64,000 nt of DNA from Symbiodinium natans (GCA_905221605.1 CAJNDS010000485.1:62001-126000), one strand, 5' to 3'. Shown: positions 23,002 through 35,564, numbered from the stretch's first letter. Notes: generated by a model not told the origin, from the letters alone. Made by a program: numbers and translations.

Positions 23002-25518
23002 ATGCCGAACTTCACTGTGGATCAGATGCGCACCATCATGGATAAGACGGATAACATCCGCTCCATGAGTGTCATCGCCCACGTGGATCACGGCAAGTCC
23101 ACCTTGACAGACTCCCTGATCTGCAAAGCGGGCATCATCTCGGCGAAGGCGGCAGGTGACGCGCGCTTCACAGACACCCGAGCAGACGAGCAGGAGCGAG
23201 GTGTGACCATCAAGAGCACTGGGGTGTCCCTTTACTTCGAGCATGATGAGGAGGATGGCAAGGGCCCGGTGGCTCACCTGATCAACCTGATCGACTCTCC
23301 CGGCCACGTCGATTTCTCCTCGGAGGTGACTGCTGCTCTGCGAATTACCGATGGCGCCATGGTCGTTGTCGACTGCATCGAAGGCTGTGCTGTGCAGACA
23401 GAGACTGTGCTGCGTCAGGCCCTGCAGGAGCGAGTGAGGCCTTGCCTGTTCGTGAACAAGGTCGATCGCTGCATCCTTGAGCTGCAAATGGAAGCCGAGG
23501 ACATGTACTCCCGCTTCCGAAATGCCATTGAGAACGTGAACGTGATCATTGCCACCTACAATGACGCCTTGATGGGTGACGTGCAGGTGACGCCTGAGAA
23601 GGGCACCGTGGCCTTTGGAAGTGGCCTCCACGGATGGGGCTTCACAACAGAGCGGTTTGCCAAGATCTACGCCACAAAGATGGGTGTCGAGAAGGAGAAG
23701 ATGATGCAGCGCATGTGGGGTGACTCCTTCTTCAATGCCAAGAAGAAGGTGTGGACCAACGTGATGCAGCCAGAGGGCTGCACCGAGCCGCTGCAGCGTG
23801 CCTTCTGCCAGTTCATCATGGGCCCCATCAATCAGCTCATGCGTGCCATCATGAACGATGACAAGGAGAAGTACGAGAAGATGATGGGAACGCTGGGCAT
23901 TGTGCTGAAGGGCGATGAGAAGTCCCTGACCGGGAAGCCTTTGATGAAGCGAACCATGCAGATCTGGATCAACGCCGCCGACACCCTGCTGGCGATGATT
24001 GTGACCAAGTTGCCTTCCCCTCGGGCTGCGCAGAAGTACCGTGTGGAGAACTTGTACGAAGGTCCCATGGACGATGCAGCGGCCAACGGCATCCGCACCT
24101 GCGACCCAGCCGGTCCTTTGATGATGTATGTGTCGAAGATGGTGCCCACTTCGGACAAGGGCCGCTTCTACGCCTTCGGCCGCGTGTTCTCTGGCACCAT
24201 CGCCACTGGACAGAAGGTCCGAATTCAGGGCCCGTACTACAAGCCGGGCAGCAAGGAGGACCTGCACGTGAAGAACATCCAGCGTACCGTTCTGATGATG
24301 GGCCGCACCACTGAGCAGATCCAGGATGTGCCCTGCGGAAACACCGTGGCACTGGTTGGCGTTGACCAGTACATCCTGAAGTCTGGCACCATCACCACCC
24401 TGGAGGATTCTCACAACATCGCTGACATGAAGTACAGCGTGTCCCCTGTCGTGAAGGTCGCCGTGAAGGCCAAGGATGGAAAGGACCTGCCGAAGTTGGT
24501 GGAGGGCTTGAAGAAGCTGTCCAAGTCCGATCCCCTGGTTGTGTGCACGACTGAGGAGAGCGGAGAGCATGTGATCGCAGGCTGCGGCGAGTTGCACGTC
24601 GAGATTTGCTTGAAGGACCTGAAGGACGAGTATGCTCAGTGCGACTTCATCGTGTCCGACCCTGTGGTGTCCTACCGAGAGACGGTGAGTGAGACGTCTG
24701 GCCAGACGTGCTTGGCCAAGTCGCCGAACAAGCACAACCGAATCTACCTTGTGGCCGAGCCTATGGACGAGGAGCTCAGCAAGGCCATCGAGGATGGTGT
24801 TGTTGGCCCTAAGGCCGACCCCAAGGAGCGGGCCAAGATCTTGTGCGAGAAGTTCGAATGGGACAAGCAGGTTGCCCAGACCAAGATCTGGTGCTATGGT
24901 CCTGAGACTGATGGTGCCAACCTGGTTGTGGACTCCACCGTGGGCGTGCAGTACCTCATCGAGATCAAGGAGCATGTGAACAGCGCGTTCCAGTGGGCCA
25001 CCAAGGAGGGACCTCTGTGCGAGGAGAACATGCGCGGCATCCGCTTCAACCTGATGGATGTGACCCTGCACACCGATGCAATCCATCGTGGCGCGGGACA
25101 GATCATGCCTCCCACCCGCCGTTGCTGCTTTGCTGCAGAGTTGACAGCCAAGCCTACTTTGCAGGAGCCTGTGTTCTTGGTGGAGATCACCTGCCCACAG
25201 GAGGCCATGAGCGGTGTCTACAACTGCATGAACCTTCGCCGTGGCTGTGTCTTCGAAGAGAACCAGAGGGAAGGCACGCCCTTGGTCCAGGTGAAAGCGC
25301 ACCTGCCAGTGTCCGAGTCCTTCGGTTTTGTTGCTGCCTTGAGGCAGGCCACCAGTGGCCAGGCTTTCCCACAGTGCGTCTTCGACCACTGGGAGAACCT
25401 CCAGGGCAACTGCCTGGAGAAAGGTAGCAAGATGGAGGATCTCATCCTGGCCATCCGCAAGCGCAAGAACCTCAAGGTGGAGATGCCGGCCCTCGGCGAC
25501 TACCTGGACAAGCTTTAA
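23002..25518 (+). CDS. EEF2: Translation elongation factor 2 (eEF2), array copy 2
   Basis: The 838-residue protein is identical to copy 1. Silent differences place it in a mosaic relation to its neighbours: Thr197 is ACG as in copy 3 only, Asn245 is AAT as in copies 3 and 5, Leu329 is CTG as in 4 and 5, and Ala474 is GCT as in 4. A private change is CAGCGTACC near 24281. It ends in TAA. Start context CAGCCGCCATGCC is a strong eukaryotic initiation context. Confidence 0.98.
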   Translation: MPNFTVDQMRTIMDKTDNIRSMSVIAHVDHGKSTLTDSLICKAGIISAKAAGDARFTDTRADEQERGVTIKSTGVSLYFEHDEEDGKGPVAHLINLIDSPGHVDFSSEVTAALRITDGAMVVVDCIEGCAVQTETVLRQALQERVRPCLFVNKVDRCILELQMEAEDMYSRFRNAIENVNVIIATYNDALMGDVQVTPEKGTVAFGSGLHGWGFTTERFAKIYATKMGVEKEKMMQRMWGDSFFNAKKKVWTNVMQPEGCTEPLQRAFCQFIMGPINQLMRAIMNDDKEKYEKMMGTLGIVLKGDEKSLTGKPLMKRTMQIWINAADTLLAMIVTKLPSPRAAQKYRVENLYEGPMDDAAANGIRTCDPAGPLMMYVSKMVPTSDKGRFYAFGRVFSGTIATGQKVRIQGPYYKPGSKEDLHVKNIQRTVLMMGRTTEQIQDVPCGNTVALVGVDQYILKSGTITTLEDSHNIADMKYSVSPVVKVAVKAKDGKDLPKLVEGLKKLSKSDPLVVCTTEESGEHVIAGCGELHVEICLKDLKDEYAQCDFIVSDPVVSYRETVSETSGQTCLAKSPNKHNRIYLVAEPMDEELSKAIEDGVVGPKADPKERAKILCEKFEWDKQVAQTKIWCYGPETDGANLVVDSTVGVQYLIEIKEHVNSAFQWATKEGPLCEENMRGIRFNLMDVTLHTDAIHRGAGQIMPPTRRCCFAAELTAKPTLQEPVFLVEITCPQEAMSGVYNCMNLRRGCVFEENQREGTPLVQVKAHLPVSESFGFVAALRQATSGQAFPQCVFDHWENLQGNCLEKGSKMEDLILAIRKRKNLKVEMPALGDYLDKL

Positions 25519-25853
25519 GCCTTCAGGCCGAAGAAACAGCATCTTCGAGAAATGTTGAGCTCGAAATACGAGCACTCGCTCCAGCCAAAGATGTCTGTGT
25601 ACATGTCAGTCACCTGCAGGGTGCCATTTTGATGTCGCAAAAGAACCAGTTAGGGTCCGGTTTGGTCCGTTGAGCTTGCTAATGCATCACACGGCTGACA
25701 GCCAGGTGATTCCATGCAAGTGACGCATGTCCTGCTCTGGCGTCCTCTGATGGTCCAATGTCCAGGTGTGTTGATGCATGGGCAGCTTAATTTGGGATCA
25801 GCCAGGGGGCGTTGTTTCATCGTAGCTTCGTAGCTCTTTAGGAAACAGCCGCC
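25519..25853 (+). promoter_or_regulatory. eEF2 spacer 2 (335 bp) with trans-splice acceptor
   Basis: By eye identical over its whole length to spacer 3 (28371-28705). Relative to spacer 4 it lacks two segments totalling about 62 bp (around the block GATTGCTGCGTGGATTGTGC and the block following GTTGAGCTTG). AG at 25840-25841 lies 12 nt before the next ATG, after TCGTAGCTTCGTAGCTCTTT. Confidence 0.55.
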
Positions 25854-28370
25854 ATGCCGAACTTCACTGTGGATCAGATGCGCACCATCATGGATAAGAC
25901 GGATAACATCCGCTCCATGAGTGTCATCGCCCACGTGGATCACGGCAAGTCCACCTTGACAGACTCCCTGATCTGCAAAGCGGGCATCATCTCGGCGAAG
26001 GCGGCAGGTGACGCGCGCTTCACAGACACCCGAGCAGACGAGCAGGAGCGAGGTGTGACCATCAAGAGCACTGGGGTGTCCCTTTACTTCGAGCATGATG
26101 AGGAGGATGGCAAGGGCCCGGTGGCTCACCTGATCAACCTGATCGACTCTCCCGGCCACGTCGATTTCTCCTCGGAGGTGACTGCTGCTCTGCGAATTAC
26201 CGATGGCGCCATGGTCGTTGTCGACTGCATCGAAGGCTGTGCTGTGCAGACAGAGACTGTGCTGCGTCAGGCCCTGCAGGAGCGAGTGAGGCCTTGCCTG
26301 TTCGTGAACAAGGTCGATCGCTGCATCCTTGAGCTGCAAATGGAAGCCGAGGACATGTACTCCCGCTTCCGAAATGCCATTGAGAACGTGAACGTGATCA
26401 TTGCCACCTACAATGACGCCTTGATGGGTGACGTGCAGGTGACGCCTGAGAAGGGCACCGTGGCCTTTGGAAGTGGCCTCCACGGATGGGGCTTCACAAC
26501 AGAGCGGTTTGCCAAGATCTACGCCACAAAGATGGGTGTCGAGAAGGAGAAGATGATGCAGCGCATGTGGGGTGACTCCTTCTTCAATGCCAAGAAGAAG
26601 GTGTGGACCAACGTGATGCAGCCAGAGGGCTGCACCGAGCCGCTGCAGCGTGCCTTCTGCCAGTTCATCATGGGCCCCATCAATCAGCTCATGCGTGCCA
26701 TCATGAACGATGACAAGGAGAAGTACGAGAAGATGATGGGAACGCTGGGCATTGTGCTGAAGGGCGATGAGAAGTCCCTGACCGGGAAGCCTTTGATGAA
26801 GCGAACAATGCAGATCTGGATCAACGCCGCCGACACCTTGCTGGCGATGATTGTGACCAAGTTGCCTTCCCCTCGGGCTGCGCAGAAGTACCGTGTGGAG
26901 AACTTGTACGAAGGTCCCATGGACGATGCAGCGGCCAACGGCATCCGCACGTGCGACCCAGCCGGCCCTTTAATGATGTATGTGTCGAAGATGGTGCCCA
27001 CTTCGGACAAGGGCCGCTTCTACGCCTTCGGCCGCGTGTTCTCTGGCACCATCGCCACTGGACAGAAGGTCCGAATTCAGGGCCCGTACTACAAGCCGGG
27101 CAGCAAGGAGGACCTGCACGTGAAGAACATCCAGCGCACCGTTCTGATGATGGGCCGCACCACTGAGCAGATCCAGGATGTGCCCTGCGGAAACACCGTG
27201 GCACTGGTTGGCGTTGACCAGTACATCCTGAAGTCTGGCACCATCACCACCCTGGAGGATTCTCACAACATCGCAGACATGAAGTACAGCGTGTCCCCTG
27301 TCGTGAAGGTCGCCGTGAAGGCCAAGGATGGAAAGGACCTGCCGAAGTTGGTGGAGGGCTTGAAGAAGCTGTCCAAGTCCGATCCCCTGGTTGTGTGCAC
27401 GACTGAGGAGAGCGGAGAGCATGTGATCGCAGGCTGCGGCGAGTTGCACGTCGAGATTTGCTTGAAGGACCTGAAGGACGAGTATGCTCAGTGCGACTTC
27501 ATCGTGTCCGACCCTGTGGTGTCCTACCGAGAGACGGTGAGTGAGACGTCTGGCCAGACGTGCTTGGCCAAGTCGCCGAACAAGCACAACCGAATCTACC
27601 TTGTGGCCGAGCCTATGGACGAGGAGCTCAGCAAGGCCATCGAGGATGGTGTTGTTGGCCCTAAGGCCGACCCCAAGGAGCGGGCCAAGATCTTGTGCGA
27701 GAAGTTCGAATGGGACAAGCAGGTTGCCCAGACCAAGATCTGGTGCTATGGTCCTGAGACTGATGGTGCCAACCTGGTTGTGGACTCCACCGTGGGCGTG
27801 CAGTACCTCATCGAGATCAAGGAGCATGTGAACAGCGCGTTCCAGTGGGCCACCAAGGAGGGACCTCTGTGCGAGGAGAACATGCGCGGCATCCGCTTCA
27901 ACCTGATGGATGTGACCCTGCACACCGATGCAATCCATCGTGGCGCGGGACAGATCATGCCTCCCACCCGCCGTTGCTGCTTTGCTGCAGAGTTGACAGC
28001 CAAGCCTACTTTGCAGGAGCCTGTGTTCTTGGTGGAGATCACCTGCCCACAGGAGGCCATGAGCGGTGTCTACAACTGCATGAACCTTCGCCGTGGCTGT
28101 GTCTTCGAAGAGAACCAGAGGGAAGGCACGCCCTTGGTCCAGGTGAAAGCGCACCTGCCAGTGTCCGAGTCCTTCGGTTTTGTTGCTGCCTTGAGGCAGG
28201 CCACCAGTGGCCAGGCTTTCCCACAGTGCGTCTTCGACCACTGGGAGAACCTCCAGGGCAACTGCCTGGAGAAAGGTAGCAAGATGGAGGATCTCATCCT
28301 GGCCATCCGCAAGCGCAAGAACCTCAAGGTGGAGATGCCGGCCCTCGGCGACTACCTGGACAAGCTTTAA
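25854..28370 (+). CDS. EEF2: Translation elongation factor 2 (eEF2), array copy 3
   Basis: Same 838-residue protein. Private silent changes cluster between about 26805 and 26972: CGAACAATG, CGCACGTGC, and Leu373 written TTA (26970-26972), a rare codon in these genes. The TTA creates a stop in the antisense frame that is open in the other copies, direct evidence that the antisense frame is not constrained. Thr197 ACG links it to copy 2, Leu329 TTG to copy 1. Confidence 0.98.
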   Translation: MPNFTVDQMRTIMDKTDNIRSMSVIAHVDHGKSTLTDSLICKAGIISAKAAGDARFTDTRADEQERGVTIKSTGVSLYFEHDEEDGKGPVAHLINLIDSPGHVDFSSEVTAALRITDGAMVVVDCIEGCAVQTETVLRQALQERVRPCLFVNKVDRCILELQMEAEDMYSRFRNAIENVNVIIATYNDALMGDVQVTPEKGTVAFGSGLHGWGFTTERFAKIYATKMGVEKEKMMQRMWGDSFFNAKKKVWTNVMQPEGCTEPLQRAFCQFIMGPINQLMRAIMNDDKEKYEKMMGTLGIVLKGDEKSLTGKPLMKRTMQIWINAADTLLAMIVTKLPSPRAAQKYRVENLYEGPMDDAAANGIRTCDPAGPLMMYVSKMVPTSDKGRFYAFGRVFSGTIATGQKVRIQGPYYKPGSKEDLHVKNIQRTVLMMGRTTEQIQDVPCGNTVALVGVDQYILKSGTITTLEDSHNIADMKYSVSPVVKVAVKAKDGKDLPKLVEGLKKLSKSDPLVVCTTEESGEHVIAGCGELHVEICLKDLKDEYAQCDFIVSDPVVSYRETVSETSGQTCLAKSPNKHNRIYLVAEPMDEELSKAIEDGVVGPKADPKERAKILCEKFEWDKQVAQTKIWCYGPETDGANLVVDSTVGVQYLIEIKEHVNSAFQWATKEGPLCEENMRGIRFNLMDVTLHTDAIHRGAGQIMPPTRRCCFAAELTAKPTLQEPVFLVEITCPQEAMSGVYNCMNLRRGCVFEENQREGTPLVQVKAHLPVSESFGFVAALRQATSGQAFPQCVFDHWENLQGNCLEKGSKMEDLILAIRKRKNLKVEMPALGDYLDKL

Positions 28371-28705
28371 GCCTTCAGGCCGAAGAAACAGCATCTTCGA
28401 GAAATGTTGAGCTCGAAATACGAGCACTCGCTCCAGCCAAAGATGTCTGTGTACATGTCAGTCACCTGCAGGGTGCCATTTTGATGTCGCAAAAGAACCA
28501 GTTAGGGTCCGGTTTGGTCCGTTGAGCTTGCTAATGCATCACACGGCTGACAGCCAGGTGATTCCATGCAAGTGACGCATGTCCTGCTCTGGCGTCCTCT
28601 GATGGTCCAATGTCCAGGTGTGTTGATGCATGGGCAGCTTAATTTGGGATCAGCCAGGGGGCGTTGTTTCATCGTAGCTTCGTAGCTCTTTAGGAAACAG
28701 CCGCC
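28371..28705 (+). promoter_or_regulatory. eEF2 spacer 3 (335 bp) with trans-splice acceptor
   Basis: By eye the same as spacer 2 at every position. Together with the equal 2852-bp unit length this indicates a recent duplication or conversion of the unit. AG at 28692-28693, leader of 12 nt. Confidence 0.55.
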
Positions 28706-31222
28706 ATGCCGAACTTCACTGTGGATCAGATGCGCACCATCATGGATAAGACGGATAACATCCGCTCCATGAGTGTCATCGCCCACGTGGATCACGGCAA
28801 GTCCACCTTGACAGACTCCCTGATCTGCAAAGCGGGCATCATCTCGGCGAAGGCGGCAGGTGACGCGCGCTTCACAGACACCCGAGCAGACGAGCAGGAG
28901 CGAGGTGTGACCATCAAGAGCACTGGGGTGTCCCTTTACTTCGAGCATGATGAGGAGGATGGCAAGGGCCCGGTGGCTCACCTGATCAACCTGATCGACT
29001 CTCCCGGCCACGTCGATTTCTCCTCGGAGGTGACTGCTGCTCTGCGAATTACCGATGGCGCCATGGTCGTTGTCGACTGCATCGAAGGCTGTGCTGTACA
29101 GACAGAGACTGTGCTGCGTCAGGCCCTGCAGGAGCGAGTGAGGCCTTGCCTGTTCGTGAACAAGGTCGATCGCTGCATCCTTGAGCTGCAAATGGAAGCC
29201 GAGGACATGTACTCCCGCTTCCGAAATGCCATTGAGAACGTGAACGTGATCATTGCCACCTACAATGACGCCTTGATGGGTGACGTGCAGGTGACCCCTG
29301 AGAAGGGCACCGTGGCCTTTGGAAGTGGCCTCCACGGATGGGGCTTCACAACAGAGCGGTTTGCCAAGATCTACGCCACAAAGATGGGTGTCGAGAAGGA
29401 GAAGATGATGCAGCGCATGTGGGGTGACTCCTTCTTCAACGCCAAGAAGAAGGTGTGGACCAACGTGATGCAGCCAGAGGGCTGCACCGAGCCGCTGCAG
29501 CGTGCCTTCTGCCAGTTCATCATGGGCCCCATCAATCAGCTCATGCGTGCCATCATGAACGATGACAAGGAGAAGTACGAGAAGATGATGGGAACGCTGG
29601 GCATTGTGCTGAAGGGCGATGAGAAGTCCCTGACCGGGAAGCCTTTGATGAAGCGAACCATGCAGATCTGGATCAACGCCGCCGACACCCTGCTGGCGAT
29701 GATTGTGACCAAGTTGCCTTCCCCTCGGGCTGCGCAGAAGTACCGTGTGGAGAACTTGTACGAAGGTCCCATGGACGATGCAGCGGCCAACGGCATCCGC
29801 ACCTGCGACCCAGCCGGTCCTTTGATGATGTATGTGTCGAAGATGGTGCCCACTTCGGACAAGGGCCGCTTCTACGCCTTCGGCCGCGTGTTCTCTGGCA
29901 CCATCGCCACTGGACAGAAGGTCCGAATTCAGGGCCCGTACTACAAGCCGGGCAGCAAGGAGGACCTGCACGTGAAGAACATCCAGCGCACCGTTCTGAT
30001 GATGGGCCGCACCACTGAGCAGATCCAGGATGTGCCCTGCGGAAACACCGTGGCACTGGTTGGCGTTGACCAGTACATCCTGAAGTCTGGCACCATCACC
30101 ACCCTGGAGGATTCTCACAACATCGCTGACATGAAGTACAGCGTGTCCCCTGTCGTGAAGGTCGCCGTGAAGGCCAAGGATGGAAAGGACCTGCCGAAGT
30201 TGGTGGAGGGCTTGAAGAAGCTGTCCAAGTCCGATCCCCTGGTTGTGTGCACGACTGAGGAGAGCGGAGAGCATGTGATCGCAGGCTGCGGCGAGTTGCA
30301 CGTCGAGATTTGCTTGAAGGACCTGAAGGACGAGTATGCTCAGTGCGACTTCATCGTGTCCGACCCTGTGGTGTCCTACCGAGAGACGGTGAGTGAGACG
30401 TCTGGCCAGACGTGCTTGGCCAAGTCGCCGAACAAGCACAACCGAATCTACCTTGTGGCCGAGCCTATGGACGAGGAGCTCAGCAAGGCCATCGAGGATG
30501 GTGTTGTTGGCCCTAAGGCCGACCCCAAGGAGCGGGCCAAGATCTTGTGCGAGAAGTTCGAATGGGACAAGCAGGTTGCCCAGACCAAGATCTGGTGCTA
30601 TGGTCCTGAGACTGATGGTGCCAACCTGGTTGTGGACTCCACCGTGGGCGTGCAGTACCTCATCGAGATCAAGGAGCATGTGAACAGCGCGTTCCAGTGG
30701 GCCACCAAGGAGGGACCTCTGTGCGAGGAGAACATGCGCGGCATCCGCTTCAACCTGATGGATGTGACCCTGCACACCGATGCAATCCATCGTGGCGCGG
30801 GACAGATCATGCCTCCCACCCGCCGTTGCTGCTTTGCTGCAGAGTTGACAGCCAAGCCTACTTTGCAGGAGCCTGTGTTCTTGGTGGAGATCACCTGCCC
30901 ACAGGAGGCCATGAGCGGTGTCTACAACTGCATGAACCTTCGCCGTGGCTGTGTCTTCGAAGAGAACCAGAGGGAAGGCACGCCCTTGGTCCAGGTGAAA
31001 GCGCACCTGCCAGTGTCCGAGTCCTTCGGTTTTGTTGCTGCCTTGAGGCAGGCCACCAGTGGCCAGGCTTTCCCACAGTGCGTCTTCGACCACTGGGAGA
31101 ACCTCCAGGGCAACTGCCTGGAGAAAGGTAGCAAGATGGAGGATCTCATCCTGGCCATCCGCAAGCGCAAGAACCTCAAGGTGGAGATGCCGGCCCTCGG
31201 CGACTACCTGGACAAGCTTTAA
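28706..31222 (+). CDS. EEF2: Translation elongation factor 2 (eEF2), array copy 4
   Basis: Same 838-residue protein. Val131 is GTA as only in copy 5 (GCTGTACAG near 29094). Thr197 ACC and Asn245 AAC agree with copy 1, while Leu329 CTG and Ala474 GCT agree with copy 2. This combination completes all four pairings of the Asn245 and Leu329 variants across the array. Ends in TAA. Confidence 0.98.
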   Translation: MPNFTVDQMRTIMDKTDNIRSMSVIAHVDHGKSTLTDSLICKAGIISAKAAGDARFTDTRADEQERGVTIKSTGVSLYFEHDEEDGKGPVAHLINLIDSPGHVDFSSEVTAALRITDGAMVVVDCIEGCAVQTETVLRQALQERVRPCLFVNKVDRCILELQMEAEDMYSRFRNAIENVNVIIATYNDALMGDVQVTPEKGTVAFGSGLHGWGFTTERFAKIYATKMGVEKEKMMQRMWGDSFFNAKKKVWTNVMQPEGCTEPLQRAFCQFIMGPINQLMRAIMNDDKEKYEKMMGTLGIVLKGDEKSLTGKPLMKRTMQIWINAADTLLAMIVTKLPSPRAAQKYRVENLYEGPMDDAAANGIRTCDPAGPLMMYVSKMVPTSDKGRFYAFGRVFSGTIATGQKVRIQGPYYKPGSKEDLHVKNIQRTVLMMGRTTEQIQDVPCGNTVALVGVDQYILKSGTITTLEDSHNIADMKYSVSPVVKVAVKAKDGKDLPKLVEGLKKLSKSDPLVVCTTEESGEHVIAGCGELHVEICLKDLKDEYAQCDFIVSDPVVSYRETVSETSGQTCLAKSPNKHNRIYLVAEPMDEELSKAIEDGVVGPKADPKERAKILCEKFEWDKQVAQTKIWCYGPETDGANLVVDSTVGVQYLIEIKEHVNSAFQWATKEGPLCEENMRGIRFNLMDVTLHTDAIHRGAGQIMPPTRRCCFAAELTAKPTLQEPVFLVEITCPQEAMSGVYNCMNLRRGCVFEENQREGTPLVQVKAHLPVSESFGFVAALRQATSGQAFPQCVFDHWENLQGNCLEKGSKMEDLILAIRKRKNLKVEMPALGDYLDKL

Positions 31223-31619
31223 GCCTTCAGACCGAAGAAACAGCATCTTCGAGAAATGTTGAGCTCGAAATACGAGCACTCGCTCCAGCCAAAGATGTCT
31301 GTGTACATGTCAGTCACCTGCAGGGTGCCATTTTGATGTCGCAAAAGATTGCTGCGTGGATTGTGCGAAGACGACACCAGTTAGGGTCCGGTTTGGTCCG
31401 TTGAGCTTGATAAGTTTAAGTGGCTTGGAGTACAAAGTGCCTTGTTGTGCATAAAACGGCTGACAGCCAGGTGATTCCATGCAAGTGACGCATTGTCCTG
31501 CTCTGGCGTCCTCTGATGGTCCAATGTCCAGGTGTGTTGATGCATGGGCAGCTTAGTTTGGGATCAGCCAGGGGGCGTTGTTTCATCGTAGCTTCGTAGC
31601 TCTTTAGGAAACAGCCGCC
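31223..31619 (+). promoter_or_regulatory. eEF2 spacer 4 (397 bp) with trans-splice acceptor
   Basis: It matches spacers 2 and 3 closely but keeps extra segments (near 31348-31380 and 31410-31455) whose counterparts, diverged, are present in spacer 1. The shorter spacers are therefore best read as deletion derivatives. AG at 31606-31607, leader of 12 nt. Confidence 0.55.
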
Positions 31620-34136
31620 ATGCCGAACTTCACTGTGGATCAGATGCGCACCATCATGGATAAGACGGATAACATCCGCTCCATGAGTGTCATCGCCCAC
31701 GTGGATCACGGCAAGTCCACCTTGACAGACTCCCTGATCTGCAAAGCGGGCATCATCTCGGCGAAGGCGGCAGGTGACGCGCGCTTCACAGACACCCGAG
31801 CAGACGAGCAGGAGCGAGGTGTGACCATCAAGAGCACTGGGGTGTCCCTTTACTTCGAGCATGATGAGGAGGATGGCAAGGGCCCGGTGGCTCACCTGAT
31901 CAACCTGATCGACTCTCCCGGCCACGTCGATTTCTCCTCGGAGGTGACTGCTGCTCTGCGAATTACCGATGGCGCCATGGTCGTTGTCGACTGCATCGAA
32001 GGCTGTGCTGTACAGACAGAGACTGTGCTGCGTCAGGCCCTGCAGGAGCGAGTGAGGCCTTGCCTGTTCGTGAACAAGGTCGATCGCTGCATCCTTGAGC
32101 TGCAAATGGAAGCCGAGGACATGTACTCCCGCTTCCGAAATGCCATTGAGAACGTGAACGTGATCATTGCCACCTACAATGACGCCTTGATGGGTGACGT
32201 GCAGGTGACCCCTGAGAAGGGCACCGTGGCCTTTGGAAGTGGCCTCCACGGATGGGGCTTCACAACAGAGCGGTTTGCCAAGATCTACGCCACAAAGATG
32301 GGTGTCGAGAAGGAGAAGATGATGCAGCGCATGTGGGGTGACTCCTTCTTCAATGCCAAGAAGAAGGTGTGGACCAACGTGATGCAGCCAGAGGGCTGCA
32401 CCGAGCCGCTGCAGCGTGCCTTCTGCCAGTTCATCATGGGCCCCATCAATCAGCTCATGCGTGCCATCATGAACGATGACAAGGAGAAGTACGAGAAGAT
32501 GATGGGAACGCTGGGCATTGTGCTGAAGGGCGATGAGAAGTCCCTGACCGGGAAGCCTTTGATGAAGCGAACCATGCAGATCTGGATCAACGCCGCCGAC
32601 ACCCTGCTGGCGATGATTGTGACCAAGTTGCCTTCCCCTCGGGCTGCGCAGAAGTACCGTGTGGAGAACTTGTACGAAGGTCCCATGGACGATGCAGCGG
32701 CCAACGGCATCCGCACCTGCGACCCAGCCGGTCCTTTGATGATGTATGTGTCGAAGATGGTGCCCACTTCGGACAAGGGCCGCTTCTACGCCTTCGGCCG
32801 CGTGTTCTCTGGCACCATCGCCACTGGACAGAAGGTCCGAATTCAGGGCCCGTACTACAAGCCGGGCAGCAAGGAGGACCTGCACGTGAAGAACATCCAG
32901 CGCACCGTTCTGATGATGGGCCGCACCACTGAGCAGATCCAGGATGTGCCCTGCGGAAACACCGTGGCACTGGTTGGCGTTGACCAGTACATCCTGAAGT
33001 CTGGCACCATCACCACCCTGGAGGATTCTCACAACATCGCAGACATGAAGTACAGCGTGTCCCCTGTCGTGAAGGTCGCCGTGAAGGCCAAGGATGGAAA
33101 GGACCTGCCGAAGTTGGTGGAGGGCTTGAAGAAGCTGTCCAAGTCCGATCCCCTGGTTGTGTGCACGACTGAGGAGAGCGGAGAGCACGTGATCGCAGGC
33201 TGCGGCGAGTTGCACGTCGAGATTTGCTTGAAGGACCTGAAGGACGAGTATGCTCAGTGCGACTTCATCGTGTCCGACCCTGTGGTGTCCTACCGAGAGA
33301 CGGTGAGTGAGCAGTCTGGCCAGACGTGCTTGGCCAAGTCGCCGAACAAGCACAACCGAATCTACCTTGTGGCCGAGCCTATGGACGAGGAGCTCAGCAA
33401 GGCCATCGAGGATGGTGTTGTTGGCCCTAAGGCCGACCCCAAGGAGCGGGCCAAGATCTTGTGCGAGAAGTTCGAATGGGACAAGCAGGTTGCCCAGACC
33501 AAGATTTGGTGCTATGGTCCTGAGACCGATGGTGCCAACCTGGTTGTGGACTCCACCGTGGGCGTGCAGTACCTCATCGAGATCAAGGAGCATGTGAACA
33601 GCGCGTTCCAGTGGGCCACCAAGGAGGGACCTCTGTGCGAGGAGAACATGCGCGGCATCCGCTTCAACCTGATGGATGTGACCCTGCACACCGATGCAAT
33701 CCATCGTGGCGCGGGACAGATCATGCCTCCCACCCGCCGTTGCTGCTTTGCTGCAGAGTTGACAGCCAAGCCTACTTTGCAGGAGCCTGTGTTCTTGGTG
33801 GAGATCACCTGCCCACAGGAGGCCATGAGCGGTGTCTACAACTGCATGAACCTTCGCCGTGGCTGTGTCTTCGAAGAGAACCAGAGGGAAGGCACGCCCT
33901 TGGTCCAGGTGAAAGCGCACCTGCCAGTGTCCGAGTCCTTCGGTTTTGTTGCTGCCTTGAGGCAGGCCACCAGTGGCCAGGCTTTCCCACAGTGCGTCTT
34001 CGACCACTGGGAGAACCTCCAGGGCAACTGCCTGGAGAAAGGTAGCAAGATGGAGGATCTCATCCTGGCCATCCGCAAGCGCAAGAACCTCAAGGTGGAG
34101 ATGCCGGCCCTCGGCGACTACCTGGACAAGCTTTAG
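31620..34136 (+). CDS. EEF2: Translation elongation factor 2 (eEF2), array copy 5, with T565Q
   Basis: 838 residues, the only copy with an amino-acid difference: codon 565 is CAG (Gln, 33312-33314) instead of ACG (Thr), two adjacent base changes inside VSE-x-SGQ. It also has private silent changes nearby (AAGATTTGG, GAGACCGAT, near 33500-33530) and ends in TAG rather than TAA. The 3' flank after the stop is unrelated to the other spacers, so this is the downstream end of the array. All GTPase motifs and His695 are intact, so it should be functional. Confidence 0.97.
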   Translation: MPNFTVDQMRTIMDKTDNIRSMSVIAHVDHGKSTLTDSLICKAGIISAKAAGDARFTDTRADEQERGVTIKSTGVSLYFEHDEEDGKGPVAHLINLIDSPGHVDFSSEVTAALRITDGAMVVVDCIEGCAVQTETVLRQALQERVRPCLFVNKVDRCILELQMEAEDMYSRFRNAIENVNVIIATYNDALMGDVQVTPEKGTVAFGSGLHGWGFTTERFAKIYATKMGVEKEKMMQRMWGDSFFNAKKKVWTNVMQPEGCTEPLQRAFCQFIMGPINQLMRAIMNDDKEKYEKMMGTLGIVLKGDEKSLTGKPLMKRTMQIWINAADTLLAMIVTKLPSPRAAQKYRVENLYEGPMDDAAANGIRTCDPAGPLMMYVSKMVPTSDKGRFYAFGRVFSGTIATGQKVRIQGPYYKPGSKEDLHVKNIQRTVLMMGRTTEQIQDVPCGNTVALVGVDQYILKSGTITTLEDSHNIADMKYSVSPVVKVAVKAKDGKDLPKLVEGLKKLSKSDPLVVCTTEESGEHVIAGCGELHVEICLKDLKDEYAQCDFIVSDPVVSYRETVSEQSGQTCLAKSPNKHNRIYLVAEPMDEELSKAIEDGVVGPKADPKERAKILCEKFEWDKQVAQTKIWCYGPETDGANLVVDSTVGVQYLIEIKEHVNSAFQWATKEGPLCEENMRGIRFNLMDVTLHTDAIHRGAGQIMPPTRRCCFAAELTAKPTLQEPVFLVEITCPQEAMSGVYNCMNLRRGCVFEENQREGTPLVQVKAHLPVSESFGFVAALRQATSGQAFPQCVFDHWENLQGNCLEKGSKMEDLILAIRKRKNLKVEMPALGDYLDKL

Positions 34137-34400
34137 TCATCTTTAGGTTCTCACGCCGAGTGGGCTCCAACATGTGCTGAGGTCGATTTGAGCACCCGCG
34201 TTTGAGAAAGCCGGCTGAAGCTACGGAATGGATGAGTTCGTATACAAGTTGCCCCCGAAAATCACACACACACATGTATATACTTACCAGACCGACAGAC
34301 AACGAGACCGACCAACAGACACCCGGTTTGATCGACAGACAGACGGGCAAACAGAGAAACAGACAAGAGGCGACAGAATCTAAATATGATCTATTCTTAT
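34137..34400. other. 3' flank of the eEF2 array with GACAGAC-type microsatellite
   Basis: Unique sequence after the last eEF2 stop, then (CA)n TGTATATA at about 34262 and an irregular (GACA)n stretch up to about 34375. This is the transition from gene DNA to the AT-rich region. Confidence 0.6.
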
Positions 34401-35320
34401 GAGATGGCCTGATATTCATCTGCGATGAATGGAGAAGATCTCATTATAAATCACACGATATCATGAATATTCGTCATAAGAATCATTTTTCTGGAGAAGA
34501 AGATCATCAATTTATGAATACATTCATCCATCTATCCCACGGTCCCTTCGTAATAACCGGCATGGAACGTTATCTATATTGGGATTCCCGAATCTTGATT
34601 CGAATCATATCATCATAAACATAAGATTTCATATTTTCGTAATATTAGGAGTTCTAGATAAAATCTCATGCATTCTTTTCATGAGCTGATTATTTGGATC
34701 TATTCATTATTATAATATCTTTCTATGAAAAAATATATAGAATTTAGGATCGAAAAATCTATCTTTTCTCTTAGGATTTCTGATTAAAAAATATTATCAA
34801 GAAATTTTTTCGAATAATCTTTGATCTTTAAATCTTTAAATTCTTTGGATCTTCGATCGGCTAATAATTGGCCATCATTCGTATCATCAAAAATTAATTA
34901 CGACTAATTATTCCCATCCGATCGAAGATTCTCCAAAAATCAATCCTTGGATTTCCGAGATTACTAAGATTTTTAGAATTTGAGGAAATTTGAATTTCAG
35001 AAATTTGGATAATATGGAGAATTCGCGACTTTGAGAATTGATCATCCTCGAGACTTCAATATGATCCGAAAATCTCAATCAGAATCGGATTCAAGAATCT
35101 TCGACTCAAGATACAGGTCTTCTCTAATCCCCAATTCGGAATTCTCAAGATCTAAATTCCCTAAATGAGCCGATTATATCTAGATAAAGAATTATATATC
35201 CGCGACTACAAGATCAATTCGGCAATATCTATACGGGAGGGATCGGAATCTGATATATCGGATATTATAAAATTGATAATATATTCTCATAAGAGAATGA
35301 ATCGATAGAGATTATTTAAG
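34401..35320. other. AT-rich DNA, no gene
   Basis: Strongly AT-rich, dense in GATATC, GAATTC and GATC-like words, with no open frame worth calling. It ends abruptly at TTATTTAAGG where GC-rich DNA begins. The same type of DNA resumes at 44461. Confidence 0.6.
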
Positions 35321-35369
35321 GGGCTGCGCCCATGGGCGGGCAGCGCAGGCAGAAGCGCGGGGCGAGCAG

Positions 35370-35530
35370 TTTCTAACCATTTTGAGGCCCCTAAACTCCC
35401 TTAAAATCTCTAAACGTTAAATTTCTAAGCATTTTCAGGCCCCTAAACTCCCTTCAAATCTCTAAGCGTTTGAGGCTCCTAGACTCCCTTAACGTTTCTA
35501 AGCACTTTATAAGGCCCCTAAACTCCCTTT
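35370..35530. repeat. About 50-bp tandem repeat, AGGCCCCTAAACTCCCTT type
   Basis: Three to four irregular units of TTTCTAAGCATTTT, AGGCCCCTAAACTCCCTT and AAATCTCTAAACG. Confidence 0.7.
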
Positions 35531-35564
35531 TTCCTAGCCCCGACCTTAGACACATCGCTTATGC

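Noticed and set aside
25619-25627. GCCATTTTG within eEF2 spacers, similar to the middle of the spliced leader
   Set aside because: Only nine bases match, spacer 1 has the diverged GCCATTTG, and the position (after the stop codon) does not suit a relic leader.
19812-34007. Very long minus-strand open frames (up to 952 codons) opposite all five eEF2 genes
   Set aside because: They are the antisense of a gene with strong codon bias that avoids TTA, CTA and TCA. Copy 3 breaks the frame with one silent TTA codon, so the frame is not under constraint. Translation is His/Leu-rich without any domain.
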